NCBI GenBank assembly: GCA_005217565.1
Contig: SJCO01000001.1
Span: 870,724 to 934,723 of the forward strand
From: Puteibacter caeruleilacunae
Lineage (GTDB): Bacteria; Bacteroidota; Bacteroidia; Bacteroidales; Prolixibacteraceae
Length of the DNA stretch: 64,000 bases
Direction: 5' to 3'
The translations under genes and the position numbers were made by a program. This document shows positions 33,992 to 43,247 of this stretch, piece after piece. Position 1 is the stretch's first letter, and every line of letters begins with the position of its first letter. The notes below the pieces were generated by a model that ran no database searches, was not told the DNA's origin, and saw only the letters and a program-made list of their open reading frames with translations.

Positions 33992-36900
33992 ATGAAAAAA
34001 AATGAACATGAGGGGCACTATGCACAAAAAAGTCCTTTAAAAAAACTATTACTAATGGCCAAAGTAACGCTATTTCTATTGCTGGCAGGGCTATTACAGG
34101 TCTCAGCAAACAGTTATTCACAATCTACCAGAATTAATCTGGGAGTAAAAAATGCGACAGTTATTGAGATTTTTGACCAGATTGAAGACCAAAGTGAGTT
34201 CCGTTTTTTCTACGACAACGACCAATTAAAAACCGACGAGCGATTCACTCTTAACTTCAGTAATGAGAAGGTTGAAAAGATATTAAAAGTCTTATTCGAA
34301 GGGAAAAACTTTTCTTACGAAGTTCTTGATCGACATATACTGATCACTACATCTGCAGTAAAGGGTAAAGGGGACCAGAAAATTGTAGTTAAAGGTAAGG
34401 TAATTGACGATAAAGGAGAGCCATTGCCTGGTGTTACTGTCGTGGTAAAAGGTACTACCATTGGTACAGTAACCGATTTTGACGGTAACTTTACAATGGA
34501 AAATGTTACAGCTGATAATGTGTTGAATTTTTCATTCGTAGGAATGATTTCTCAGGAATTAACTGTTGGTAACAAGAGAAACTTCGAGATTACGATGGTG
34601 CCCGATGCAATTGGTCTCGAGGAAATTGTTGCTGTAGGATATGGTTCTCAGAAAAAGATTAATCTAACAGGATCGGTTGGAGATTTAAATAGCGAAGCTA
34701 TAGCCAGAAAACCTGTAACAATGATTTCTCAAGCGCTGGCAGGTGAAATTAGTGGTGTAACTGTTGAGTCAAATTCCGGAGCACCTGGTCAGAATTCAGG
34801 AAACATTACTATCAGGGGAATGGGCACATTTAGTGGTGCAGGTAATAATCCTCTTGTACTTGTCGACGGAGTACCATCTTCATTAGACAATATAAATCCT
34901 AATGACGTAAAAAGTATCTCAGTGCTTAAAGATGCGGCTTCTGCTGCAATTTATGGATCAAGAGCAGCAAACGGAGTAATATTAGTAGAAACCAAAAGAG
35001 GAGAAACAGGCAGCCTAACAGTTAATTATAACGGTTACGTTGGAAAACAATCAGCAACTCAAATGCCTGACTTTGTAAATTCATGGGAGTATGCTGAATT
35101 GCTAAATGAATTTCTTATTAACTCTGGATCAGGAGCTATTTATACCGATCAGGATATTGCAAAATTTAAATCAGGAGAAGATCCCGACAATTATCCTAAT
35201 GCGCAGCACTACGACGATTTATTTTCTTCAGGAAGTGGATTTCAAACATCACACAACTTAAGCTTCACCGGAGGAACAGAAATGAGTCGTTACTTGTTCT
35301 CAGTTGGTTATCTAAAGCAAGATGGTTTAATTGAGAAGAACTCATTCGAACGCTATAATTTCTTGCTTAATTTCGATAGCAAACTAAGCGAAAAGCTTGA
35401 TCTAAGCGTTAGTCTTGCAGGTGATTTGGCAGAAACAAATTCACCAGCACAAGCAGGGGAGAAAAGCGATATGGATGCTGTAATTACCGGGGCAGTACGA
35501 TTGCCAGTAACTTATGCAGGAAGAAAATCAGATGGAACTTATGGCTGGTTAACTTCAGCCTATCCTGAAGCTGCAATGGACAGTGAATCGTTTGAAAAGA
35601 ATAAAGCAAACCACTTTTTAGGAAATGCGAGTCTTAAGTGGAATATCATCGGTGATTTATATCTTACTGGAAAAGTAGGTTATAATGCAAACTTCAAAAA
35701 TAATGTGCTGTATAATGCAGCAATGAAGATCGATGCCAATAGGTCTGTTGGTCCTTCAATGCTAACGCGAAATGATTCATACAATAACGAACTTATTCTC
35801 GAAGCTCTATTGTCGTATAAGAAAAGCTTCAACGATCATAAAATAAATGCATTAGTAGGTTACAATCAAGATGAATACTACAATGATAAGGCAAGTGCAT
35901 TCCGCGATAATTTTCCTAATAACTCGCTTTATACACTTGATGCAGGATCGGCAGATAATATGCAAAATACTGGTACTGCTTATGAATGGTCATTGCAATC
36001 ATTCTTTGGAAGGGTAAACTACAACTATAATGATAAATACCTGCTTGAAGTAAATGTCCGATATGATGGTTCGTCGCGTTTCCCTAAGGATAACCGATTT
36101 GGTTTTTTCCCATCTGTTTCTGGAGCATGGAGAGTTTCCGAAGAAAGTTTCCTTCAGGAAAAGTTACCTGTTGTAAATAACCTGAAATTACGGGCATCAT
36201 GGGGTAAACTAGGTAATCAGCAAATTGGAAACTACCCATATCAATCAATGCTTAGTCTGGGACAAGATTATGTGTTTGGTGAAGAGGAAAGTTTATCTTC
36301 CGGAGCAGGTGTACTAAATTTACCTAATACCGATATCACATGGGAAACAACAAGAATGACCGACATCGGATTAGATATTTCATTGTTCGACAGTAAACTA
36401 AGTATTGTAGTTGATTACTTTAATAAAACAACAGAAGATATCCTTTACAAGATTTCTACTTCATCAACCCTTGGGATGACACCATCGGAGGTGAACGCTG
36501 GTGAGGTTGAAAACAAAGGATGGGACTTTAATATTGGTCACAACAATTCAGTTGGTGATTTTACATACGGTGTTACCGTTAATTTCTCGGCAGTAAAGAA
36601 CAAGGTGGCAAAATTGGCGACTGTAGAACGAGATTTAGGGAAAGGTTTATTCGTTGGAGAATCTTTACAGTCGATATATGGCTATGTTGCTGATGGTTTA
36701 TTTGTTGATCAGGCTGATATTGATTCATATGCATCACAACCTTTTAAAACAGAACCTGGATTTATTCGATTCAAAGATATATCAGGTCCTGATGGAGTGC
36801 CTGACGGAAAAGTTGATGCTAACTATGACCGCACAATTTTAGGCTCAAAAGTTCCGAAATATACCTATGGCGCTACAATAAATGCAGCCTATAAAGGTTT

Positions 36901-37345
36901 TGATTTTTTAATGCAATGGGGTGGAACCGGAGGAATGAAGCGAAAAATAGCATCAGTACAATTAAAAACAGCATTCCAAAACGATGCAACACCACAAAGA
37001 TGGATGGTTGATAACCGATGGACTGTTGAGAATCCAGATGGTAACGCTGCATATCCAAAGTTCAGTAACGATTTGATTGGTGGTTCTGCAAATCAGTCTT
37101 CCTCTTTCTGGTTGGTTGATGCTTCTTATTTGCGACTAAAGAATGTTCAGGTAGGGTATTCACTTCCATCACAAATATTAGAAAAATCAGGGATCAGTAA
37201 ATTAAGACTATATGTGAGTGGTAACAATTTGCTGTGTATCGATAATTTCTATAAAGGATGGGATCCTGAAGCAACCAATCCGGGTCAAAACTCTTTTTAC
37301 CCGTTTACGAGCGTATTCTTATTTGGAGTTAATGCCACATTTTAA
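33992..37345 (+). CDS. SusC-like TonB-dependent receptor with STN domain (second locus)
   Basis: A 1117-residue outer membrane receptor. The signal segment is followed by an STN domain (about 50-115, VIEIFDQIEDQSEFRFFYDND), a carboxypeptidase-like domain (about 130-205, GKVIDDKGEPLPGVTVVVKG), a TonB plug (about 210-330, SISVLKDAASAAIYGSRAANGVILVET) and a barrel ending FLFGVNATF. The STN domain implies signalling through the FecR encoded just upstream. Its SusD partner follows 18 bp later. No glycosidase, lyase or sulfatase gene is attached, so the ligand cannot be guessed from context. Confidence 0.95.
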   Translation: MKKNEHEGHYAQKSPLKKLLLMAKVTLFLLLAGLLQVSANSYSQSTRINLGVKNATVIEIFDQIEDQSEFRFFYDNDQLKTDERFTLNFSNEKVEKILKVLFEGKNFSYEVLDRHILITTSAVKGKGDQKIVVKGKVIDDKGEPLPGVTVVVKGTTIGTVTDFDGNFTMENVTADNVLNFSFVGMISQELTVGNKRNFEITMVPDAIGLEEIVAVGYGSQKKINLTGSVGDLNSEAIARKPVTMISQALAGEISGVTVESNSGAPGQNSGNITIRGMGTFSGAGNNPLVLVDGVPSSLDNINPNDVKSISVLKDAASAAIYGSRAANGVILVETKRGETGSLTVNYNGYVGKQSATQMPDFVNSWEYAELLNEFLINSGSGAIYTDQDIAKFKSGEDPDNYPNAQHYDDLFSSGSGFQTSHNLSFTGGTEMSRYLFSVGYLKQDGLIEKNSFERYNFLLNFDSKLSEKLDLSVSLAGDLAETNSPAQAGEKSDMDAVITGAVRLPVTYAGRKSDGTYGWLTSAYPEAAMDSESFEKNKANHFLGNASLKWNIIGDLYLTGKVGYNANFKNNVLYNAAMKIDANRSVGPSMLTRNDSYNNELILEALLSYKKSFNDHKINALVGYNQDEYYNDKASAFRDNFPNNSLYTLDAGSADNMQNTGTAYEWSLQSFFGRVNYNYNDKYLLEVNVRYDGSSRFPKDNRFGFFPSVSGAWRVSEESFLQEKLPVVNNLKLRASWGKLGNQQIGNYPYQSMLSLGQDYVFGEEESLSSGAGVLNLPNTDITWETTRMTDIGLDISLFDSKLSIVVDYFNKTTEDILYKISTSSTLGMTPSEVNAGEVENKGWDFNIGHNNSVGDFTYGVTVNFSAVKNKVAKLATVERDLGKGLFVGESLQSIYGYVADGLFVDQADIDSYASQPFKTEPGFIRFKDISGPDGVPDGKVDANYDRTILGSKVPKYTYGATINAAYKGFDFLMQWGGTGGMKRKIASVQLKTAFQNDATPQRWMVDNRWTVENPDGNAAYPKFSNDLIGGSANQSSSFWLVDASYLRLKNVQVGYSLPSQILEKSGISKLRLYVSGNNLLCIDNFYKGWDPEATNPGQNSFYPFTSVFLFGVNATF

Positions 37346-37363
37346 ACTAGAAAGGGTGAAATC

Positions 37364-38992
37364 ATGAAACGTAAAATGATAAAAAAATATACAGGAAAAA
37401 TCTTACTCATTTGTCTTTTGAGTAATTTAATGCTAAGCAGTTGTGAAGAGGATCTTCTTGAAAAAACTCCTTTAGATGCATTGTCAACCGAAACATTCTG
37501 GACCAGTGAGAATGATGCAAAACTTGCACTTACTGGAGTATATGCAAGAACAAAGCATAAGGAAGAAGGTCAGAACTTTTATGGATACAGTCTATTGTAT
37601 TTAGATGCAGCCTCTGATAATGGTGCATTTGCAGCACGAGGACGAGAGTTTGTATTTACCGATGGAACACTTAATGCATCGAACGGACGAATTACAAGTC
37701 GCTGGAGAAATTCATACAAAAGAATTGCTGGTTGTAACGAGTTTCTTGCAAACATTGAAGATGTAGAGATGGATGCAGATAAAAAAGCAGAGTATATAGC
37801 TGAAGTTAAGTTCTTAAGGGCTTATCAGTATTTCTGGATGACAACCTTTTGGGGAGATGTTCCTTTGATCACAAAAGTACTAACTGTTGATGAAGCTAAT
37901 TCTCAAACAAGAACACCTAAGGCTGAGGTTGAAAAATTTATCGAAGATGAATTGAATGCAGCTATCGCCGGACTTCCTGAAACTCGCCCTGCAAAGGAAC
38001 ACGGAAGGATATTGAAAGGTGCAGCGCTGGCAATAAAAGGTCGTTTGCTAATGGCACAACAAAAATGGTCGGAGGCTGCTACCACCTACAAGCAGATTAT
38101 CGATATGAACGTATTTGAGCTTGATCCTTCTTATAAAACTCTTTTTGAAAGTACTGGAGATCTTAGCAAGGAAGTGATATATTCGGTTAAATATATGCAG
38201 GATGTTCAAGGAACAATGGTTGCAATGACACACCGACCAGTTCAATTTGGCGGATGGCACAAGATTGAACCTTTTAATGACTTGGTGATGTCGTACGATA
38301 TGATTGATGGTCTTCCTGTTGAAGAATCTCCACTTTACGATTCAGAAAGGCCATATGATAATCGTGATCCACGACTATATGCTACTTGTTTCCTTCCTGG
38401 TGTTACTGAATTTTTAGGGAAAATTTATCAGGCTCATCCCGATTCAGGAGTAGCCGGTGATGGTATTTCAGGAAATAGAATTGGCTATGCAGTGAGAAAA
38501 TATGTGGATGAAAGTTATACTGGTAACCTAAAAACGTATGGGGGTGATTTCCCTGTAATTCGTTATGCCGAAGTATTACTAAGTTACTTAGAATCAACTT
38601 TTGAAGCAAATGGGGGGACCGTTACTCAGCAACTTCTTGATGAGACCGTTAATTTAGTGCGAGCAAGAGCTGCTGTAAATATGCCTCCAATTCAAGTAGC
38701 AGATTTCTCAAGAGAACGCATGAGAAATGAAAGAAGAGTTGAAACAGCATGGGAAGGACTGAGATATTGGGATATTATGCGTTGGAGAATTGCTCATATC
38801 GTATGTAATGGACCTGTAAAAGGATTGAAGCTTACCAATGATCCTGCAAACTATACCGATTATGATGTAGATGAAAACGGATTCTATATTGTTGACCGTA
38901 AAGATTTCAAAGAAGATGTGAATTATTTGTGGCCAATTCCTCAAACTGAAATAGATATTAATTCAGCGTTGAGTCAGAATCCAGGTTATTAA
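37364..38992 (+). CDS. SusD/RagB-like lipoprotein (second locus)
   Basis: A 542-residue surface lipoprotein; the lipobox is LSSC (Cys27 from the first ATG, or Cys23 if the start is the ATG at 37376), followed by EEDLLEKTPLDALSTETFW, the usual SusD N-terminus. TPR-like helices of the SusD fold and the C-terminal RagB motif (RERMRNERRVETAWEGLRYWDIMRW, NPGY at the end) are present. It partners the SusC protein encoded 18 bp upstream. A convergent terminator follows. Confidence 0.94.
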   Translation: MKRKMIKKYTGKILLICLLSNLMLSSCEEDLLEKTPLDALSTETFWTSENDAKLALTGVYARTKHKEEGQNFYGYSLLYLDAASDNGAFAARGREFVFTDGTLNASNGRITSRWRNSYKRIAGCNEFLANIEDVEMDADKKAEYIAEVKFLRAYQYFWMTTFWGDVPLITKVLTVDEANSQTRTPKAEVEKFIEDELNAAIAGLPETRPAKEHGRILKGAALAIKGRLLMAQQKWSEAATTYKQIIDMNVFELDPSYKTLFESTGDLSKEVIYSVKYMQDVQGTMVAMTHRPVQFGGWHKIEPFNDLVMSYDMIDGLPVEESPLYDSERPYDNRDPRLYATCFLPGVTEFLGKIYQAHPDSGVAGDGISGNRIGYAVRKYVDESYTGNLKTYGGDFPVIRYAEVLLSYLESTFEANGGTVTQQLLDETVNLVRARAAVNMPPIQVADFSRERMRNERRVETAWEGLRYWDIMRWRIAHIVCNGPVKGLKLTNDPANYTDYDVDENGFYIVDRKDFKEDVNYLWPIPQTEIDINSALSQNPGY

Positions 38993-39018
38993 TAAGACTA
39001 GATTGCAATGAAGAAGAA

Positions 39019-39054
39019 TTTGGTGTGCCCTAAAAAGCATACCAAATTTTTTTT
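39019..39054. terminator. Terminator between the second susD gene and the convergent sigma gene
   Basis: TTTGGTGTGC at 39019-39028 pairs with GCATACCAAA at 39037-39046, followed by eight T residues. The T-run overlaps the stop codon of the minus-strand sigma gene. Confidence 0.85.
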
Positions 39055-39661
39055 AATTGATATTTGGAGATAGTAATTGAAATAAGATTAGTTGAGTTAT
39101 TTCGCTATCGCTTGAATTAAGGTAGTCATTCACTTCTTCTGCTATTTTTTTTATTGCAATGGCTACCTGATTTTCAACTGTTTTAGGAGAAAGTCCAAGA
39201 ATTTTCCCAATCTCCTTATATTTCAATCTTTCCACCTTAGCCATGTTGTAGATAAGCTTACAGCGATCAGGTAGCTGGTCTATAGCATCTGTGATTTTCT
39301 CACTAAGTTCCTTTGTAATGAGTTCTGTTTCAGGACAAATTTTGTCTTTTATAATAACAATTGATAAATCTTCCAACGATTTCGCTTTAGCTCGTGCTTC
39401 TTTCTCAAGGTAATTAAGGGAAGTATTTTTTGTTGCTGTAAACAAGTACGGTTTTAGTTCGTATAGATTCCCTAATGTTTGTCGGTGTACCCACAGCTTA
39501 AAGAACACATCAGAGACTATTTCTTCAGCCAGTTCCTTATTTTTTACAAAAGTCAAAGCAAAATAGTACAAGCGAGAATTGTACATGTCAAAAAGTTGAC
39601 GAAATGCCTTCTCATCTGATTGTTCTGCAATAAGTTGTAATATTTCAGATTCAGTATTCAA
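39053..39661 (-). CDS. ECF RNA polymerase sigma factor (second locus, convergent)
   Basis: A 202-residue sigma factor with region 2 (about 18-85; AFRQLFDMYNSRLYYFALTF, SDVFFKLWVHR) and region 4 (about 120-180; LPDRCKLIYNMAKVERLKY followed by the helix-turn-helix EIGKILGLSPKTVENQVA). It belongs to the FecI-like group paired with FecR/SusC systems. It is transcribed toward the susCD genes and separated by a shared terminator. Its likely partner is the FecR at 32853, although a partner elsewhere in the genome cannot be excluded. The C-terminal tail beyond region 4 is slightly longer than usual (about 20 residues). Confidence 0.92.
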   Translation of the reverse strand: MNTESEILQLIAEQSDEKAFRQLFDMYNSRLYYFALTFVKNKELAEEIVSDVFFKLWVHRQTLGNLYELKPYLFTATKNTSLNYLEKEARAKAKSLEDLSIVIIKDKICPETELITKELSEKITDAIDQLPDRCKLIYNMAKVERLKYKEIGKILGLSPKTVENQVAIAIKKIAEEVNDYLNSSDSEITQLILFQLLSPNIN

Positions 39662-39681
39662 ATTAGTTTAGATAAAGGCGC

Positions 39682-39702
39682 GATACAAAGAAGAATTGTA
39701 TC
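39682..39702. promoter_or_regulatory. Inverted repeat GATACAA-N7-TTGTATC in the sigma gene leader
   Basis: GATACAA (39682-39688) and TTGTATC (39696-39702) form a perfect 7-bp dyad 20 nt upstream of the sigma gene start. A TACTTTTG box on the minus strand (39722-39729) precedes it, so it would be transcribed as a leader hairpin or act as an operator. Confidence 0.35.
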
Positions 39703-39893
39703 TAGTTAGTTTCATTACTTACAAAAGTAATAAAAAAAACGATTGCCTCGATAACGCTCATGCTTTTTGTGTGATGGTTATGCTGATCACCATACCAATC
39801 AATGAATGTAGTCACTAAGAGGTGATTTTGATTGGTTACAGTTTCGCTGATATTTTCATGCTTAGCTCACAGGGGATCACTATAATTTCACCT

Positions 39894-42308
39894 CTATTTC
39901 TTGCTCTTGTTATTGCTATTAATCTTACTAAACTTATAAGTAAACGAAGCCAACAGGCGCCTTGTTATTGCTTTAGAGGTGTTATGTGCAATTATTCCTT
40001 TTCCTGTGTTTGTCATGCGTTTTCGCTCCATGGTATCGAAAATATCAGAGACCTTCAGGTAAAACGAACCCTTCTTCTTTAGTACTGTTTTGCGTAATCC
40101 TAAATCGACATAGTAATACTCATACCTTCGGCCTGTTATAGTGTTTACCGGCGATTCATAACTTCCTGTAGCTTGTACCCTGAAGCTTTTTCCTAAAATA
40201 AGATCTGATGTAATCTTGCCACTGTATGCATAGTTCGACATCTGATAAGTATCGTTTTTAACGACACCTTCAATATCCTGATGCATCACTAGAAAGTTTG
40301 ATTTGATGTCCCAATGATCATTAATTCGATTACTAAAGTTCATTTCTGCTCCTAACTCACTACTATTACCAAGGTTCATATACTGTCGAAACAAGACTTC
40401 ACGCTCATCTTCTATCACAACATGCTGATATTGGTTAAACATATCTGTATTTTCTTTCCAGAAAACCGATGGTGAGATAGAATGCTTGCCTAGCTGCCAA
40501 TGTGCCGACAATTCAAGGTTGCTTGTCTTCTGTGGCTTCAATTCAGGATTACCTCCCGATTTAGAATACAAGTTATTGTACACCACAAAAGGATTCAACT
40601 GTTTGTACTTAGGCTGTTTAATGCGTTTCGACCACGATAAACCTACCTTACATTTTTTACCAAACTTTCGCGATAACTGAATAGAAGGTAATAAATGATG
40701 ATATTGCTGATGCACACTCGTATCAGAAGTGATAGAGTAGGGCTCAATTGATGTGTACTCATAGCGCAAACCACCTGATATAAAAATATCCTTAATCTCG
40801 GTGGAAGCAACTCCATATAAGGCCGGACTCAACTCTTCTACACTGAACGAGTTATTCCTCGAATCATCAGTGGTTACTTTGTAATCGTCGGAAGCAGACT
40901 GGTATTTGTGTTTTGATTTCAAATAGATGTTATCAGCTTTTGAATAGCGGTGCAATACTGCTGTACCTGCCTCCAGCTTAAGCTTTTCGCTAACGGGATA
41001 CTCATAATCGACATTCAGTCGCGTACTTTCTATCTCTTCAGGCATGCCACGCTCCTGTGTACTGTAATCTTTCTTCGGCAAGCCATTATTTACGTCATAC
41101 GACTGAATAGTTTTAAACGATGGTGCATCATTATCCTGCTGTTCATATTTCGCATATACATTCAATGATGATTTGTTCTTAAACGACTTTTTCCATCTAC
41201 CATTCAACTCCCAGAAGAAAGCCTCTCTTTCTCCATTGCTGAGCGTTTCATTATGACTCTTAAGGGTGGAGTCGGCACGCATATTATGCGACGTATTGAT
41301 GTTTGTATAATCTTGCTGTCCGCTTTTAATCATCCCCTTAATATCAATAAACTGCGACTTGTCAATCTGGTATTTAAAACCCTGTCGCACCATCAGGTCG
41401 TCCATCTCCCGTTCAGTAAAGCCTGTATTCTTTAAGTATGTAGTATCATTTTTCGAAATGGAGGTTCGATTAACCATTGTTTCTACCTCATCGGTGTTGT
41501 GCTTGTAACTAAAATTGGTGTATGATGTAAACCTCTTCATCCGTAAAGTATAGTTAGCCGAAGCCACATAATTTTCCGGTGAACCAATCGCTACCTCAAA
41601 TCGTCCGTTAGAACCTTTTATCTTATCCTTTTTTAGTACGATATTGATGATGCCATTTCCATTTCTGGAAGAGTATTTAGCCGATGGATTTGTTATGATC
41701 TCCATTTTATCCACTGCCTCGGCTGGCAACTGTTCCAGTACATTAGTCAAGTCAGTTTCAATTCCATCAACCAGAATAGTAACAGGCGCTCCTCTTAACA
41801 ACACATTATTGTCCTGGTCGGTGGTTACAGAAGGTACAAAACGCATCAGATCAATGGCACTTTCACCAGCACCGGCAATATGTTCCCCCACATTAATTGT
41901 TGTTTGTCCTAATCCTTGCTCAATGAAAGGGCGTTCAGCAGTAACCTGGACCTCATCAATCCGCGTACGTTTTCGTTTAATGAAAATTGAATCGAGTGAA
42001 TGATGCTCACCTGCTTTTATCTGTAGACTATCATGCTCATAAGGATCAAAACCAATATAATGTGCTTGCAGTTTATAAATGCCCGGAGGAATATGTTCTA
42101 TGCGGAAATAACCAACACTATCGGTAACTGCACCTCCTGCAATCTGACTTGAATCAGAGCTTAAGAGTGCAACATTACAAAATAACACGGCATTCTTCTT
42201 AGGCGTAACAATTGTACCACTAACACTTCCTGTCTGTGCACAAACACTCATAACCACCATTACCATCAGAAGGGTAAACAGCGATTCTTTAAGTTTTGGA
42301 ATATTCAA
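39894..42308 (-). CDS. TonB-dependent receptor, outer membrane beta-barrel family (not SusC type)
   Basis: An 804-residue outer membrane protein with signal peptide (about 1-25), a carboxypeptidase regulatory-like domain (about 28-112, GSVSGTIVTPKKNAVLFCNV), a short plug (about 135-225, with VLLRGAPVTILVDGIETDLTNVL and the NPSAKYSSRNGNGIINIVLKK motif) and a C-terminal barrel of the OMP_b-brl_3 type. It lacks the STN domain and a SusD partner. Such receptors are thought to import siderophores, peptides or other small ligands. A good promoter lies at 42387-42417, so it is its own transcript. Confidence 0.9.
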   Translation of the reverse strand: MNIPKLKESLFTLLMVMVVMSVCAQTGSVSGTIVTPKKNAVLFCNVALLSSDSSQIAGGAVTDSVGYFRIEHIPPGIYKLQAHYIGFDPYEHDSLQIKAGEHHSLDSIFIKRKRTRIDEVQVTAERPFIEQGLGQTTINVGEHIAGAGESAIDLMRFVPSVTTDQDNNVLLRGAPVTILVDGIETDLTNVLEQLPAEAVDKMEIITNPSAKYSSRNGNGIINIVLKKDKIKGSNGRFEVAIGSPENYVASANYTLRMKRFTSYTNFSYKHNTDEVETMVNRTSISKNDTTYLKNTGFTEREMDDLMVRQGFKYQIDKSQFIDIKGMIKSGQQDYTNINTSHNMRADSTLKSHNETLSNGEREAFFWELNGRWKKSFKNKSSLNVYAKYEQQDNDAPSFKTIQSYDVNNGLPKKDYSTQERGMPEEIESTRLNVDYEYPVSEKLKLEAGTAVLHRYSKADNIYLKSKHKYQSASDDYKVTTDDSRNNSFSVEELSPALYGVASTEIKDIFISGGLRYEYTSIEPYSITSDTSVHQQYHHLLPSIQLSRKFGKKCKVGLSWSKRIKQPKYKQLNPFVVYNNLYSKSGGNPELKPQKTSNLELSAHWQLGKHSISPSVFWKENTDMFNQYQHVVIEDEREVLFRQYMNLGNSSELGAEMNFSNRINDHWDIKSNFLVMHQDIEGVVKNDTYQMSNYAYSGKITSDLILGKSFRVQATGSYESPVNTITGRRYEYYYVDLGLRKTVLKKKGSFYLKVSDIFDTMERKRMTNTGKGIIAHNTSKAITRRLLASFTYKFSKINSNNKSKK

Positions 42309-42386
42309 CTTATTTCTATTTATCGATTACAAATGCGGTTTTACTTCTCTCAAAGGTGAAGATCAGAGTAGAAGTATGATCTAGTG

Positions 42387-42417
42387 CAAAAGTACCTTTT
42401 TTATAGCAACCTTTCAA
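42387..42417 (-). promoter_or_regulatory. Promoter of the TonB-dependent receptor gene
   Basis: On the minus strand TACTTTTG (42394 down to 42387) fits the -7 consensus TAnnTTTG, and TTG (42417 down to 42415) lies 20 nt upstream as a -33 element. The leader would be about 70 nt. Confidence 0.5.
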
Positions 42418-42598
42418 TAAATTACGAGAGGTTGCTAAAAGTTATTAAGCACTTTTACGGATCTACATCCAGCTCTAAAGCTTCATCCTCAAAATTAATG
42501 TTCCCTACTTGAAAGAATAGCGGTTATTATTCGCAATATAGTTCCTATTGTTCAAAATGGTGTAAAATCATACAGTACGATAAGCCTCTTAGACCTCT

Positions 42599-42713
42599 AG
42601 CCGGACGACTTCTCATTTTTCGGCTGGGTGATCTTAGAACTGAGTTCTATGCTTCCCAGTCTCTCTAACCACTTTCTGCTAAATCTGTCACTTTTTGCAG
42701 GAGGCCAATTCGT
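42599..42713 (+). repeat. Palindromic intergenic repeat, diverged copy D
   Basis: The copy starts AGCCGGACGACTTCTCATTTTT, jumps directly to CGGCTGGGTGATC, and ends GCAGGAGGCCAATTCG, so most of the left arm is deleted. Its centre differs from the other copies and reads TAGAACT-g-AGTTCTA, a perfect small dyad that still closes the hairpin apex. Confidence 0.75.
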
Positions 42714-43121
42714 ATGTGAATGTTTGGAGGTTTTAATGAACCGCACGTCATCAGGTTCACAATGGAAAAACTAATCACCGTTGTGCTTCATAGTTAATAA
42801 CACTAAACAATTCCTGTTGGCGAAATAATCACCGCCTGAATCTTCCAATCTTTAATCTATCCATCCTTTAACTATTCTAACATTTCTAAGCTTATCTTTA
42901 CGATATTCTATTTTTTGTCCCTGATTTTTCTTCTTTTGCTTAATGTTCAGCAAACCAGGAACATAAAAAACATATTTTACGTCCGCTTTACGTCTCTTTT
43001 ACTGGTTTTGTTTAAGGATTTTTGTTCACCCGCCCAAATGTCTGTAATATCAACCATCGATCGATTTTTATGGCCATGTAGAGTTCACAAATATGTTGTA
43101 AACAATGAATATTAGTAAGAC
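42714..43121. other. Gene-free stretch
   Basis: No gene with coding character; a 66-codon frame at 42915 lacks a plausible protein. AT-rich, with several T-runs. Confidence 0.45.
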
Positions 43122-43216
43122 TAAGTTTTTCTGAATAATCAAAACTGCTTCTTAAGCATGCTTGCAAAGAACGACGATAAATTTTTTGCATATGGAAGCC
43201 AAATCAGAAAAACTTA
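43122..43216 (+). promoter_or_regulatory. 95-nt structured leader upstream of the Gfo/Idh/MocA gene
   Basis: The element begins TAAGTTTTTCTGA and ends AATCAGAAAAACTTA, which pair. It has exactly the same length as the element at 19311-19405; the outer 35 and 25 nt are conserved and the middle is diverged. It ends 31 nt before the ATG at 43248. A palindrome AAGCATGCTT lies in the middle. Confidence 0.5.
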
Positions 43217-43247
43217 AAATCTAATGATCTAAAAATCTATAAAATTC

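Noticed and set aside
42915-43115. 66-codon open frame upstream of the Gfo/Idh/MocA gene
   Set aside because: No protein features; Phe/Ile/Leu-rich translation of T-rich intergenic DNA.
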